64,000 nucleotides of DNA, from the NCBI GenBank assembly GCA_034401795.1, contig CM067369.1:139016496-139080495 (forward strand), written 5' to 3'. The position numbers and the translations under genes were made by a program. The notes beneath the pieces are model-generated. The model saw only the letters and a list, made by a program, of their open reading frames with translations, did no database searches and had not been told where the DNA came from. The stretch comes from Chaetoderma sp. LZ-2023a. Taxonomy: Eukaryota; Mollusca; Caudofoveata; Chaetodermatida; Chaetodermatidae. Positions 1 to 9,606 of this stretch are shown here, one piece after another. Position 1 is the stretch's first letter. Every line of letters begins with the position of its first letter.

Positions 1-2
1 GT

Positions 3-203
3 CCCCTGCAGGCTCGAGGTGGTGCTGGCCAAGTCAGAGGCCAGCCACCGTCGCAGCGTCGGCCTCGGCCGCGTGCGATTCGGCCAGCAGCGAGGGGGGC
101 GCAGGTTCCTCAGGCGCCGTCAGCCAGGCAGCCGCCCGCGCACCGAGGTGCGCGCGGGGCGGGGCGGGGCGCGCGAGGATCTGGGCGTGGTTATCGGTCC
201 TGA
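3..203 (+). CDS. Gag-like protein, C-terminal tail (partial)
   Basis: About 66 codons of the Gag tail are visible before a TGA stop. The tail is rich in Arg, Gly, Pro and Ala, with RG/RGG-type repeats near the end, which would suit RNA binding in a capsid-like particle. It matches the end of the longer Gag of copy B (27180-27382) in sequence and phase. The 5' part is cut off by the window edge. It overlaps the start of the RT frame, which lies +1 relative to it, as in copy B. Function is inferred from position and composition only. Confidence 0.7.
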   Translation, partial: PLQARGGAGQVRGQPPSQRRPRPRAIRPAARGAQVPQAPSARQPPAHRGARGAGRGARGSGRGYRS

Positions 204-2334
204 CAGGACGCTTACCGCGGTAAGAACCACTCCGGTGTGTATGGCAACGGAGACAGTGCCGCTCTTGCATGCCTTGTGTCCACCGCAGTCCCTAGGTGGA
301 CCGGTGGGAGGCCGGCTAGCCGACCACATGCAAGAGTGGGAACGGTTAACTCAGGACCGTTTAGTCTTGCGATGGCTTTCCGTCGGGTATCATCCAGAGT
401 GGATGACAGGCCCGCCGTCGCGACTGTCTCTAGTGCCAGTCTGGACTCCCATTCCGAGAGAGCCAGAGCAAAGGTTGTGTATCGAGGAGGAGATAAATTC
501 CCTCGTACAAAAAGGAGCTATTCAGCCGGCACAAAGGTGTCCGGGCTTCTATTCAACCCTGTTCTTAGTAACAAAACGCACCGGAGGGTGGAGACCGATT
601 CTCAACCTCAAGCCATTGAACAAGTTCATCGAGACGCCCAGTTTCAAGATGGAAACGGTGCGCTCGGTGTTGGCGGGGTTGGAGAGGGGGATGTGGACGG
701 CGTCGATAGATTTGAAGGACGCTTATTTCCACATCCCTATCCACGGGAGTTTCTGTCGCTTCCTGAGATTTGCATTCCAGGGCAGACAGTGGGAATTCAG
801 GGTGTTACCCTTCGGAATTTCCACGGCTCCTCGGGTTTTCACCCGTGTGGTTCTTGCGATCACAGCATACCTCCGCAGGAGAAGCATAGCAGTCCACACG
901 TACATAGACGACTGGCTGTTGAAAGCACACACCCGGGAAAGTTTGTCGGCCAGTCTGGAGATTGTTTTGAAAACTCTCACAGACTTAGGCTGGATGATCA
1001 ATTTCCCAAAATCAGAGCTGACTCCATCCCAGAAGTTTGTTTACCTGGGGATGTTCTTCGATCTAGAGACAGGATATGTTTATCCTACTCAGGAGAGAGT
1101 TCAGAAACTCATCTCGTTAATTCAGTCAGTGTGCGACAGTCGTCATGTCCTGGCACGGGTTTACTTGAGAATGCTGGGGTTGATGGTTTCATTGGAACCA
1201 GTCATTCCTCAGGCCGCCTTACGCAGGCGGCCGATCCAGTTATTTCTCATGACACAATGGACCCAGAGTACAGGTTCGCTGGACTCGAATGTGTCAGTGT
1301 TGGCGCCTCCCATTCACCACCTGCAATGGTGGTTGAATACAGAGAATCTCTTGCCGGGGGTTTTGCTAACCCCTCCCCACCCTCAGGTGACTGTGTATAC
1401 AGATGCATCGATGGAGGGCTGGGGAGCTTGCCTGGAAGAGTACACGATATCAGGGCTTTGGAATCTGGAACAGTCAAAGGAACATATAAATCTACTGGAG
1501 CTAAGAGCAGTAGTCCTGGGCCTGGAACATTTCTTAAAGAAAGTTCAGGGCAAGATTGTTCTTATTCGTTCAGACAACTCAACAGTTGTGACTTACATAA
1601 ACCGCCAGGGCGGAACGAAGTCGCCCAGTCTCTGTATGATGACATGGAAACTGCTTTGTTGGTGTCTGGATCACCAGATTACCTTGAAAGCAGTTCATAT
1701 TCCGGGAAGGTTAAACCTGCTAGCAGACTCATTGAGCCGAAGGATGAGTGTTTTACCCACGGAATGGCAACTAAATCAATGTGTGGCGGATCGTCTGTTC
1801 GACCATTGGGGGAAACCCAACATTGATTTGTTCGCAACGAAGAAGAATGCGAAGATGACGACGTACGTCTCTCCGATTCCAGATCCAAGCGCTTTCGCAA
1901 CAGATGCGTTAGCTATCAGCTGGGGGAGAATGTATGCATACGCATTCCCTCCAGCAATCCTGATTCCAAAAATTCTTCAGAAAATTAGACAAGAGGAATG
2001 CCAAGTGCTTCTGATCGCCCCGGATTGGCCAAGCCGATCATGGTATACGGATCTGCTGGACCTTCTGGTCTGCAATCCGGTTCCTCTGCCTCTGATGGAC
2101 GATATTATCTTCCAGGGCAAGGCCCTTCACAACAATCCGTCAATGTTCAGATTGACTGCGTGGATGTTGTCAAGGAATCTAGAATTAAGGAGGGCTTTTC
2201 TGAGCAAGCAGCCATGTTTATGGCCAAAGCCAGGAGGGGGTCAACCTCCAGAGCATATAATTATAAAATCAACAGATTTGCAGAATGGTGCTCAAAAAGA
2301 TGTATTGATCCAATGGATTCATCTATTCAAGTAG
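19..2334 (+). CDS. DIRS reverse transcriptase-RNase H
   Basis: The frame encodes a reverse transcriptase followed by RNase H, which copy the element's RNA and remove the template. Visible RT motifs are WRPILNLKPLN, the first catalytic Asp in SIDLKDAYFHIP, LPFGISTAP and the YIDD box near residue 295. RNase H follows with TDASMEGWGA (about 458), the Glu of LLELRAV (about 493) and RSDNSTVV (about 517). The first 60 or so residues overlap gag in another frame and have no conserved domain, so the true start is probably near base 180-240 or reached by frameshifting. The last 337 bases overlap the recombinase frame. No stop interrupts it. The C-terminal part after RNase H is conserved in all copies. 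Confidence 0.9.
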   Translation: MVLAKSEASHRRSVGLGRVRFGQQRGGRRFLRRRQPGSRPRTEVRAGRGGAREDLGVVIGPDRTLTAVRTTPVCMATETVPLLHALCPPQSLGGPVGGRLADHMQEWERLTQDRLVLRWLSVGYHPEWMTGPPSRLSLVPVWTPIPREPEQRLCIEEEINSLVQKGAIQPAQRCPGFYSTLFLVTKRTGGWRPILNLKPLNKFIETPSFKMETVRSVLAGLERGMWTASIDLKDAYFHIPIHGSFCRFLRFAFQGRQWEFRVLPFGISTAPRVFTRVVLAITAYLRRRSIAVHTYIDDWLLKAHTRESLSASLEIVLKTLTDLGWMINFPKSELTPSQKFVYLGMFFDLETGYVYPTQERVQKLISLIQSVCDSRHVLARVYLRMLGLMVSLEPVIPQAALRRRPIQLFLMTQWTQSTGSLDSNVSVLAPPIHHLQWWLNTENLLPGVLLTPPHPQVTVYTDASMEGWGACLEEYTISGLWNLEQSKEHINLLELRAVVLGLEHFLKKVQGKIVLIRSDNSTVVTYINRQGGTKSPSLCMMTWKLLCWCLDHQITLKAVHIPGRLNLLADSLSRRMSVLPTEWQLNQCVADRLFDHWGKPNIDLFATKKNAKMTTYVSPIPDPSAFATDALAISWGRMYAYAFPPAILIPKILQKIRQEECQVLLIAPDWPSRSWYTDLLDLLVCNPVPLPLMDDIIFQGKALHNNPSMFRLTAWMLSRNLELRRAFLSKQPCLWPKPGGGQPPEHIIIKSTDLQNGAQKDVLIQWIHLFK

Positions 2335-3173
2335 TAGCTGATTTCCTCTGTCACCTCTATGATGCCTATAGCCTCAAGCCTAACTCTATTGCTGGTTATA
2401 AGTCAGCATTAATGTCTGTTATTCCTTGCTTGGCTAAGAGGGGAAGTGATGAAGTAAATACATTAAATGTATTAATTAAAGGCATGGGCAATCTAAGACC
2501 AAGGAATCCACCTGTGATTCCGTCTTGGAGTTTATCGCTAGTGCTTCAAGTACTAGGTGATAAGCCTTTTGAACCACTTAGTTCCATTTCTATGAAACTA
2601 TTAACACTGAAGACTGTGTTTTTAATTGCTGCGGCCTCGGCTAGGCGTAGGAGTGAAATTCATGCCTTATCAGCCGAGGATGACCGTTTTGTGGTTTCAG
2701 GGGAAGGCCTTAAGCTGCTACCTAGGATTAATTTCTTGGCTAAAAATCAGTCGTTGAAATATCCAGGTCAACCTATTATTTTGCCTGCTTTAACTAGATA
2801 TGATCCTAATTCTAAAGCATGGTGTCCCATCCGGGCGCTGCGCCGGTACAAACAACGTACGGCGGAGTGGCGCACCGACCAGTCAGCGTTATGGTTGTCA
2901 TATATTGAACCCCATGGCAGGGCTTCTAAGGACACCATTTCCAGGTGGATTGTGGAATGCATTCAGTTTTGCCATAAATCCGCCACCGGGAAGCAGGTTG
3001 ACGTGGCCAAGGCTCACAGTGTCCGCGGCGTAGTGACATCCACGGCCCTATTTAATGGGGTCCCTGTGGATGATATTATGTCGGTGGCTCAGTGGCACTG
3101 TGAGTCAAGTTTTACAGACCATTATCTCCGTGACACCTCTAATCCTCTCGCCTTGTCGGTTTTGAAAAAATAA
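1998..3173 (+). CDS. DIRS tyrosine recombinase (integrase)
   Basis: This is a site-specific recombinase of the tyrosine family, used by DIRS elements instead of a DDE integrase. An N-terminal core-binding region (SRAYNYKINRFAEWC) is followed by the catalytic domain: Arg in SARRRSEIH near residue 213, the His-x-x-Arg box as AHSVRG near 340, WHCESSF near 365 and the nucleophile candidate in DHYLRD near 375. All key residues are present, so the protein may be active. The Met used here is missing in copy B (GTG in its place) and the frame stays open upstream across much of RT, so the real start is uncertain. It overlaps RT by about 340 bases in the +2 frame. Confidence 0.88.
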   Translation: MPSASDRPGLAKPIMVYGSAGPSGLQSGSSASDGRYYLPGQGPSQQSVNVQIDCVDVVKESRIKEGFSEQAAMFMAKARRGSTSRAYNYKINRFAEWCSKRCIDPMDSSIQVVADFLCHLYDAYSLKPNSIAGYKSALMSVIPCLAKRGSDEVNTLNVLIKGMGNLRPRNPPVIPSWSLSLVLQVLGDKPFEPLSSISMKLLTLKTVFLIAAASARRRSEIHALSAEDDRFVVSGEGLKLLPRINFLAKNQSLKYPGQPIILPALTRYDPNSKAWCPIRALRRYKQRTAEWRTDQSALWLSYIEPHGRASKDTISRWIVECIQFCHKSATGKQVDVAKAHSVRGVVTSTALFNGVPVDDIMSVAQWHCESSFTDHYLRDTSNPLALSVLKK

Positions 3174-3717
3174 CTCGGTTTATATTTTTTGAGGAGGTTT
3201 TTCCTCATTACTTATATATTTCACAATTAATTTATGGAAACACCCACTTTTTTGGGCCTGCATCAGTCTTTACCAATGCGAAGATGATGTCAGCAGCCGT
3301 TTTCAACAAGGTCAGTCTTGTTCATGTGTTGTCCGTTGTTGATTGTATTGTCACGATTACCCGTTATTAATATGGTGATGGTTTGTGTATTTGTGTGGTT
3401 CATTGTTGAGAGTTACGAAAATGGAGCTTTTTCGTCTCTGTCCTGTAGTACATGGCACTTGTACGTAGAGAGCGTATAGGACATTGAGGTCAGTCGACTC
3501 TTCCTCCCAGGAAGGAGGGGGGGGAGCGCATATGACATTCGGTCATCTCTCATACATCGGTGGTGTTATCCGATGGTTAGTCAAATCCTGACTGTTTTTT
3601 CTTACAGTTTCAGAAGTTTAAGTGCCTTAAACGCAGAAAAGCGTATAGGGATGAGCTGGTCTTTTGACCTCGCCTCCCTCCCGCCAGATTCACTTTCGAA
3701 TTCTGGCAATATCAAAA
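3174..3717 (+). other. 3' non-coding tail of DIRS copy A
   Basis: No plausible gene lies here. The tail is shared almost base for base with copy E (about 61606-62147) and more loosely with copy B (31871-32391), so it belongs to the element. It contains a G-run near 3517-3526 and T-rich stretches. Confidence 0.75.
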
Positions 3718-3811
3718 GTATTAGGGAGGTAAGTATACTCTTGAAGTGAAATAAACGAAATCTAGGATTTCTTTTTTCACGAGAGAGTTGATACTTACCT
3801 CCCTAGATACG
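3718..3811. repeat. DIRS internal complementary region (family 1, copy A)
   Basis: The first part, AGTATACTCTTGAAGTGAAA, is the complement of the left end seen in copy B (24232 on). It runs directly into TAAACGAAATCTAGGATTTC, the complement of the right end at 4071-4090. The segment is therefore the complement of a left-right end junction, as DIRS replication models require for making closed circles. Confidence 0.85.
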
Positions 3812-3868
3812 GACCCGGCCTCTCCACCCCACAGAGGCTCGGTCTTCAGGCTCTTAATAGTTGCATGT

Positions 3869-4090
3869 GTGTCAGCCAATAATCTAGTCAGAGGAAGTGC
3901 TAGTCTGCGCATGCGCGGTGGTGGGGCTGGCATCCGCCGGACTACGCTCTGACTCCCTGCCCAGTAGGGGCACCTAACTGTTTTAAATCTGAGTGTTTAT
4001 TGAGTGAAAGCCAATATTTAGCAATATCAAAAGTATTAGGGAGGTAAGTATCAACTCTCTCGTGAAAAAAGAAATCCTAGATTTCGTTTA
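3869..4090. repeat. DIRS right terminal inverted repeat (copy A)
   Basis: Apart from its last 40 bases, it is the reverse complement of the left end of copy B (24232-24432), sharing GCGCATGCGC and the TGAGTGTTTATTGAGTGAAAG block. The outermost bases differ between the two ends and are instead complementary to the internal region. Confidence 0.85.
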
Positions 4091-7000
4091 GACACAGGTA
4101 ATGCACAACCTGTTCGTTCTAAACTTAGACGAACTCCTCTTGGTTTTGAGAATGAGGAAGAGAAACACCTTGCGGAAATGTTAGAGAAAGGTATCATAGT
4201 TCCGTCAAAATCTGAGTGGTCGTCAGCCCCGGTATTAGTTCGGAAGAAAGACGGTACCGTGAGGTACTGCGTCGATTTTCGAGCTCTGAACAGTATAACT
4301 CGCAAAGACCTTTACCCCCTACCAAACATTGAGACATGTCTGGATGCACTTGGTGGTGCTAAGTTCATCAGCACACTTGATATGGCAGCTGGGTATTGGC
4401 AGGTCGAGGTTGACCCAGAGGACCGCCACAAGCTCGCATTTATCACAAGATATGGGCTTTTTGAATTTGTCCGGATGCCATTTGGTACGTGCAACAGCCC
4501 GGCTACCTTTCAGAGGGTGTTCAGCTGGTATTGCAAGGTCTTAACTGGTGCGAGTGTCTTGCGTATTTAGATGATGTGGTAGTGACAGGGACTGATTTTG
4601 ACAGTCATATGACCAACTTGAAAGCTGTCCTTTCCCGATTCCTGTTGCACAACCTTAAATTAAAACCTAAGAAGTGTAATTTGTTCCGTACAGAACTCTG
4701 TTTCTTAGGTAAGTTGGTGAGTGATAAGGGAATCGCTGTTAAGCCAAACAATATGGAAAGCGTCGCTAATTGGCCTGTTCCTAAGACCAGGAAAGAGCTG
4801 GAATCTTTCCTAGGGTTCATGAATTACCACCGAGAGCACATACAGGGTTTTGCTGGTATTTCTGCTCCTCTCTCTGCACTTACCAGTTCCAAAGTAGAGT
4901 ATGACTGGACTCTAAAGCATCAGGTAGCTTTCGAAACACTTCAGGGTGCTATGGCCAACCCTGCAGTGTTAGGTTATCCGACACCGGATGGTACCTTCAT
5001 ACTGGATACAGATGCTTCGGAGGCGGCTATTGGTGCAGAGTTATCCCAAATTCAGAATGGGAAAGAGGTGCTTATTGGTTTTGCGAGCCGAACGTTGACA
5101 CCGGCTCAGCGTAAATATTGTGTTACACGCAAAGAGTTGCTGGCTGTGGTAGCATTTACTAGGCAGTACCGTATGTACTTGCTAGGATGGTCATTTATTG
5201 TGCGGACTGACCATCACAGTCTCACGTGGCTGCTCAGTTTCAAGCACATCGAAGGACAACTAGCTAGATGGCTAGAAGAACTGTCCCAATATAATATGAC
5301 GATGCAGTACAGGCCCGGTAAACAGCACTCTAATGCTGATGGTCTATCACGAGTTCCAAGTGATTTTTCACCTTGCCACTGTTATAAAGCTGGCCAATCT
5401 CTTAGTTCGTTACCATGTGGTGGGTGCAAATATTGTACCAAGCTTCAGCAGCAATGGTCTCAATTTGAACAAGATGTTGATGATGTAATTCCTTTGGCTT
5501 TTCAAACCATAAGGGCACTTCAACTGAGTAATAATGACCTATCAGACAGCGACACAGACAGCGACGATCCAGATGGACTGCTGATTGGTGTCCCCCAAAC
5601 ATACCAGGTTATCGGAAGGTCAAACTGGTTAGACGCATTCTCTTCGGAAAATCTAAGGGAGCGTCAGTTGGAGGATCCTGATCTGAAGACAGTTGTATCA
5701 TGGATTGAGCAGTCACACACACCTTCTGACGCGGAGCTATATTTAGCTAGTCCAGCTGTCAAGTTTTGGTGGGCTCGTTGTGATCAATTGATTTTTGTCG
5801 ATAGCATTTTGCACTATCTCTGGGTAGAAGCAAATACCACACGGAATCTGCTGGTAGTCCCAAAGTCTCTCCAGAAGCTGGTTTTGGAAAATTGTCATGA
5901 TTCCAAGCTTGCCAGTCACATGGGTGAGCAGAAGACATTAGAGAGAGTGAAGGCTAAGTATATCTGGCACGGATACTCTCGTGATGTGGTGGCGTATGTG
6001 AAATCCTGTCGGATTTGTAGCTGTAGCAAAAAAGCTTCCATCCGACCTAGAGCTGCTCTTGGCGAGTTCCATGCTGGGTTTCCCTTGGAACGGGTACATA
6101 TGGACATTTTGGGCCCCTTTATCACATCTACACTGGGAAATAGATACGTGTTGATGATCATAGATCAGTTCACTAAATGGGTTGAGTGCTATGCGCTCCC
6201 TGAACAAGGGGCAGAACTGGTAGCCAAAACGTATGTGGAGCGTTTTGTCACCACATTTGGCTGTTCATATTTCTTACACACCGACCAGGGTCGTAACTTT
6301 GAGAGCAACCTATTTAAGGAACTGTGCCATCTACTGGAGATTTCAAAAACACGCACCACAGCTTATAGACCATGTTCGAATGGACAGATTGAACGTATAA
6401 ACCGTACTGTCTTGCAGTGTATACGGTGTTACCTGCAAGAGCATGACAGACAGAAAGATTGGGACAAGTGTATTCCTTTCATCGCAGGAGCTATACGATC
6501 TACTGTAAGCCGACAGACGGGGTATACTCCCAACATGATGATGCTTGGTCGAGAAGTACTACAGCCTATTGACATAATGTGCAAATGCCCGGTGTCTGCG
6601 ACTACAGAGAATGCCCCTTCAGATGCCAGTGACTTCGTCCAACAGTTACAGCAAACGTTGCATGAAACTCATGAGATAGCACGGGATAACCTTAAAATGG
6701 CTCAGAAGCGCCAGAAAAAAGAGTATGATCTACGTTTGCATGAGCATGCCTATCATGTTGGTGATGTAGTTTATCTTGCTAATTCTGCAACTAAAATAGG
6801 TCAGTCCAGTAAACTACAACCTCCTTGGACTGGTCCATTTATTATTTATAAAAAGTTGTCAGAAGCACTGTTTGGTATCAAAAACCAACGCCGGGAACTA
6901 GTTGTTCACCATGATAGATTAAAGCTGTGCAGAGATCGTGATTTACCTCTCTGGATATTGCGAATGAGACGTGCTATAAGCTCTGAAGATCATGGCGATG

Positions 7001-7371
7001 ATGATGACTTATTATCCCCCGATAATGGCCTTAGGTTATCTGATGATAACCGTGCTTCCATTTTTGAAGAGGATTCGGATGAAACCATTCCATATGGTAT
7101 TGATCCATCCTCATCAATTCTGCATAATGATCTGGATGCTGTTTTGACAGATGACCTGGATATCGACTCTGTTTTACCCGTCCCACAAACACAGCATCAC
7201 TCTCCTAGGCGCATGAGGTGTCAGGTCCGAGGAGAAATGCATCACACTTCCCCTAGGCGCATGAGGTGTCAGGTCCGAGGGGAACCGCATCACACTTTTT
7301 CCCCTAGGCGCATGAGGTGTCAGGTCCGAGGGGAAATACATCACACATCTCCTAGAGATGACCAACTCTAA
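4091..7371 (+). pseudogene. Ty3-type pol (RT, RNase H, integrase), truncated and frameshifted
   Basis: The RT part reads in one frame from the DIRS junction to a stop at 4570. The homologous reading then continues in the next frame, open from before 4489 to 7371, so there is a one-base indel near 4520 just before the YLDD box at 4564. RNase H shows LDTDASEAA, KELLAVVAF and RTDHHSL. Integrase shows a His/Cys zinc domain (HDSKLASHMG then CRICSC) and the D-D-E core in MDILGPF, HTDQGRNF and NGQIERINR. The C-terminus ends in an acidic stretch and three basic repeats. RT is cut by the DIRS insertion, so the copy cannot be autonomous. The frameshift could be a sequencing error, the truncation cannot. 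Confidence 0.88.
7201..7347 (+). repeat. Three tandem 48-51-bp repeats in the end of pol
   Basis: The unit contains CCTAGGCGCATGAGGTGTCA and occurs three times, each unit encoding PRRMRCQVRGE plus a short linker with HHT. The units remain in frame despite a 3-base length difference, so the expansion is tolerated by the protein. It gives the integrase a basic tail after an acidic one. Confidence 0.85.
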
Positions 7372-7438
7372 ACTCACACCATTCAGAGTCGAACAGGAAG
7401 GCAGTGCCGTCTTCCTAACAGGTTCCTAGATTATGAAA

Positions 7439-7605
7439 TGTATTAGAATGATCTTTAAGCATTCGTGAATTAGACTATATAAGTCTTCATGGACCCTACT
7501 TGTCCACCTGAATAAACGTTCCTCTGGTTTCGTCTTATTCCGGATTCATATGGTCATGGTATTGTTGCGGACTGCAGTTAGCTTTTCGGTCGTAGTACAG
7601 TACTA
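7439..7605 (+). promoter_or_regulatory. Candidate 3' LTR of the Ty3-type element
   Basis: About 70 bases after the pol stop lie ACTATATAAGTC (TATA-like, near 7472) and GAATAAACG (polyadenylation-like, near 7510), followed by GT-rich sequence and a TACTACA end. This order fits an LTR. No second copy is in the window to prove the borders. Confidence 0.4.
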
Positions 7606-9287
7606 CAATAGTAATGTGATAATGTACAATGGTAACAGTAATTCAACATTAAAAGAATTACTGTAATCCAGATGATATGAAATTATGACTTCAAATTTTA
7701 ATATGCTGCATGACACTGAAGACATTCAACTTGTCCGGAAAACATTTATGATCATTGGCTTATGTTCCGTTTCCATCTTAGCTTTAGTTCAGCAACAGCA
7801 AAATCGTGATGTTCTATTTTTTGTAAGTTTTGGGACACTAAATTAGTTGGACACATAAGCACATAGTGGCTTTCCAGCAATAATACTCCGTGAGATACCA
7901 AAAAACCAACAGGGGTCCATCGCTGTATGACTCACAGAACGCGTTATTATAATTACGCGTTTTTGCAAATGACGCGTGAATAATTGCGCGTAGTAATGCG
8001 TGGTTATATTTACGCATTTCTTGATTACACATTACAAATATGTGTTGTCAAATGATGTGTAAATTGTTACACATTAATCATACGCATTGTATTGTTAACT
8101 GCAATTATTGTCCGTCATGACGTGTGGTCATAATAATGCTCTCTGTTATGTGTATATGGATTAAATCCATGTACACGCTTTTATTAGTATATGCATCATA
8201 TGTTATGATGCAAACTCATTTATGTATAGTGAAATCCTGTATAGGTTAGCTATTTAATGCCAGTTCTACATTTGTCAGCTCAGATATTTTATAGGGTAGC
8301 TCAAATATATTATATGTAGTTTTATTAGGTCCGAACAGATATTTTATAGGATAGCCCAGGTATATTAATTCTACATAGGTCAGTTCAGATATTTTATATT
8401 AGGCCAACATATTATATATTGCCATACCTAAGTATTTCATTTATTAAACGTGTAGCAATTACATGTTAAAATGATGCAATGATGCATTATTACTCTATAA
8501 TGCATAACTCAGGCATATTTATAATGTGCATTACTCTATAATGCAGAAGTCTTGCATATGACAGCATATTTATAATATGCATTCAGCAAAGACTGCATAA
8601 ATCGTACAGATGCATTTCTTGCGCTTACCATTCCATAATGCGCGAAGTAATTGGCGCGTTAGTCATAGCGCAAATTCATATGTTTCTTTCTTCTGCTGTA
8701 TTATCCGTTCCGCTTAGCTTCATTCAGATATCTTTATTGTGATAGGGATAGTGGTTTTCCGGATTTCCTAAATTTGTGGATTCAGATCAGTTTCAATTAT
8801 ATAAGAGGTATATCATAAATGTTAAGGTTAAAAATATTCACTAAATTTAAAAATTTGCAATATTCATAAGTTTCCTCGAATCTCACCTAAGTTAATTTCA
8901 GATAACACTCCAACTAAATTCATGTGAGATTATTTTTATTACTTCTTTATCAATTCGGCAATTCTGTCAGTTTTCTGCGGTGGTGGAAAACCACTGTCCT
9001 TAATTTTAGTTAGGATGCTATGCTATTTTTAAATCTGTGACGCTGGCCCTCGTCCAGCAGCTGTTGATCGATCCATCTGTTTTATTATTAACCGCTCCTT
9101 CCTTCTAGATGGATCGACACCTATATTTTTTTAATTGGCAATTTCTTTTGCTACCTTTAGCAGTTGCACGTCAATGCCTGTGTTTTCATGGTGTGCAGAT
9201 TTTTAAAAGAGTAGATTTTTAGATAGGATTTTTAATTAAAAGATAATATTTTTAATTAAATAAGCATGTTTTTATAAACGGGGGAGA
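7606..9287. other. AT-rich non-coding stretch with short palindromic motifs
   Basis: No gene or exon is recognised. From 7930 to 8700 the sequence is crowded with ACGCGT, GCGCAT/ATGCGC, TGCATTA and ACATAT-type short palindromes. From 8230 to 8420 a loose repeat containing CAGATATTTTATAGG occurs three or four times. It may be the remnant of an old element or intronic or intergenic DNA. Confidence 0.5.
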
Positions 9288-9470
9288 GTGTGGTGCTGGC
9301 GGTATCCCGCAATTCCGCAGTTCGGGTTTCGCGGCTGCCGGGCTAGCTGATTCCCGCCGTTTCTACGGACGCCCGGCAGTCGTACCTTGGAACCTGAACC
9401 GTGCATATCTGCCGCTTGTTCCACTGGCCGATTCAAGACCTCTGTTGGGTGAGTAACGTTTTATACGTAG
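9288..9470 (+). other. GC-rich island with purine tract and splice-donor-like end
   Basis: The sequence changes from AT-rich to GC-rich at ACGGGGGAGAG followed by TGTGGTGCTGGC, which resembles a polypurine tract before an LTR. The island then contains GCCGGGC and its complement GCCCGGC as a stem, and ends at CTGTTGGGTGAGTAAC, a good splice-donor match. It could be a solo LTR or end of a lost retroelement, or an upstream or alternative first exon of the SH3 gene. Sequence alone does not decide. Confidence 0.3.
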
Positions 9471-9606
9471 TTAAGTTACTACATTGTTTTCAAAATATTC
9501 AGGAGGTCCAGAGTTATTGCTCATTGAAATTAATGTCTGGTGGCTTGCAGCGGTCAGACGTTTAAGGCATTAATAGTTGTATTTTGCTCATGTTTGTTTT
9601 CATTAG

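Larger units (their letters stand above)
1..4090 (+). mobile_element. DIRS-type tyrosine-recombinase retrotransposon, family 1 copy A (5' part outside window)
   Basis: The sequence holds, in order, the end of gag, an RT-RNase H frame, an overlapping tyrosine recombinase frame, a non-coding 3' tail, an internal complementary region and a right terminal inverted repeat. This order is diagnostic of DIRS elements, which integrate by a recombinase and make no long target duplication. The right end (motif CCTAGATTTCGTTTA) stops at 4090. From 4091 a Ty3-type pol frame starts in mid-domain, so the element sits inside that older retrotransposon. RT and recombinase frames are uninterrupted and the copy is nearly identical to copy E, so it looks young. 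The 5' half lies before base 1. Confidence 0.9.
4091..7605 (+). mobile_element. Ty3/mdg4-type LTR retrotransposon, 5' part displaced by DIRS copy A
   Basis: A pol region with RT, RNase H and integrase in that order identifies the Ty3 group. The visible part begins in mid-RT exactly at the DIRS end. The rest of the element (5' LTR, gag, protease, RT start) must lie upstream of copy A, outside the window. A candidate 3' LTR with TATA-like and AATAAA signals follows pol. The right boundary is an estimate from a TACTACA terminus. Confidence 0.75.

Noticed and set aside
7838..8700. Cluster of ACGCGT/GCGCAT and TGCATTA palindromes as an origin or centromere-like signal.
   Set aside because: There is no consistent period or unit and no known consensus. 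More likely decayed repeat sequence.
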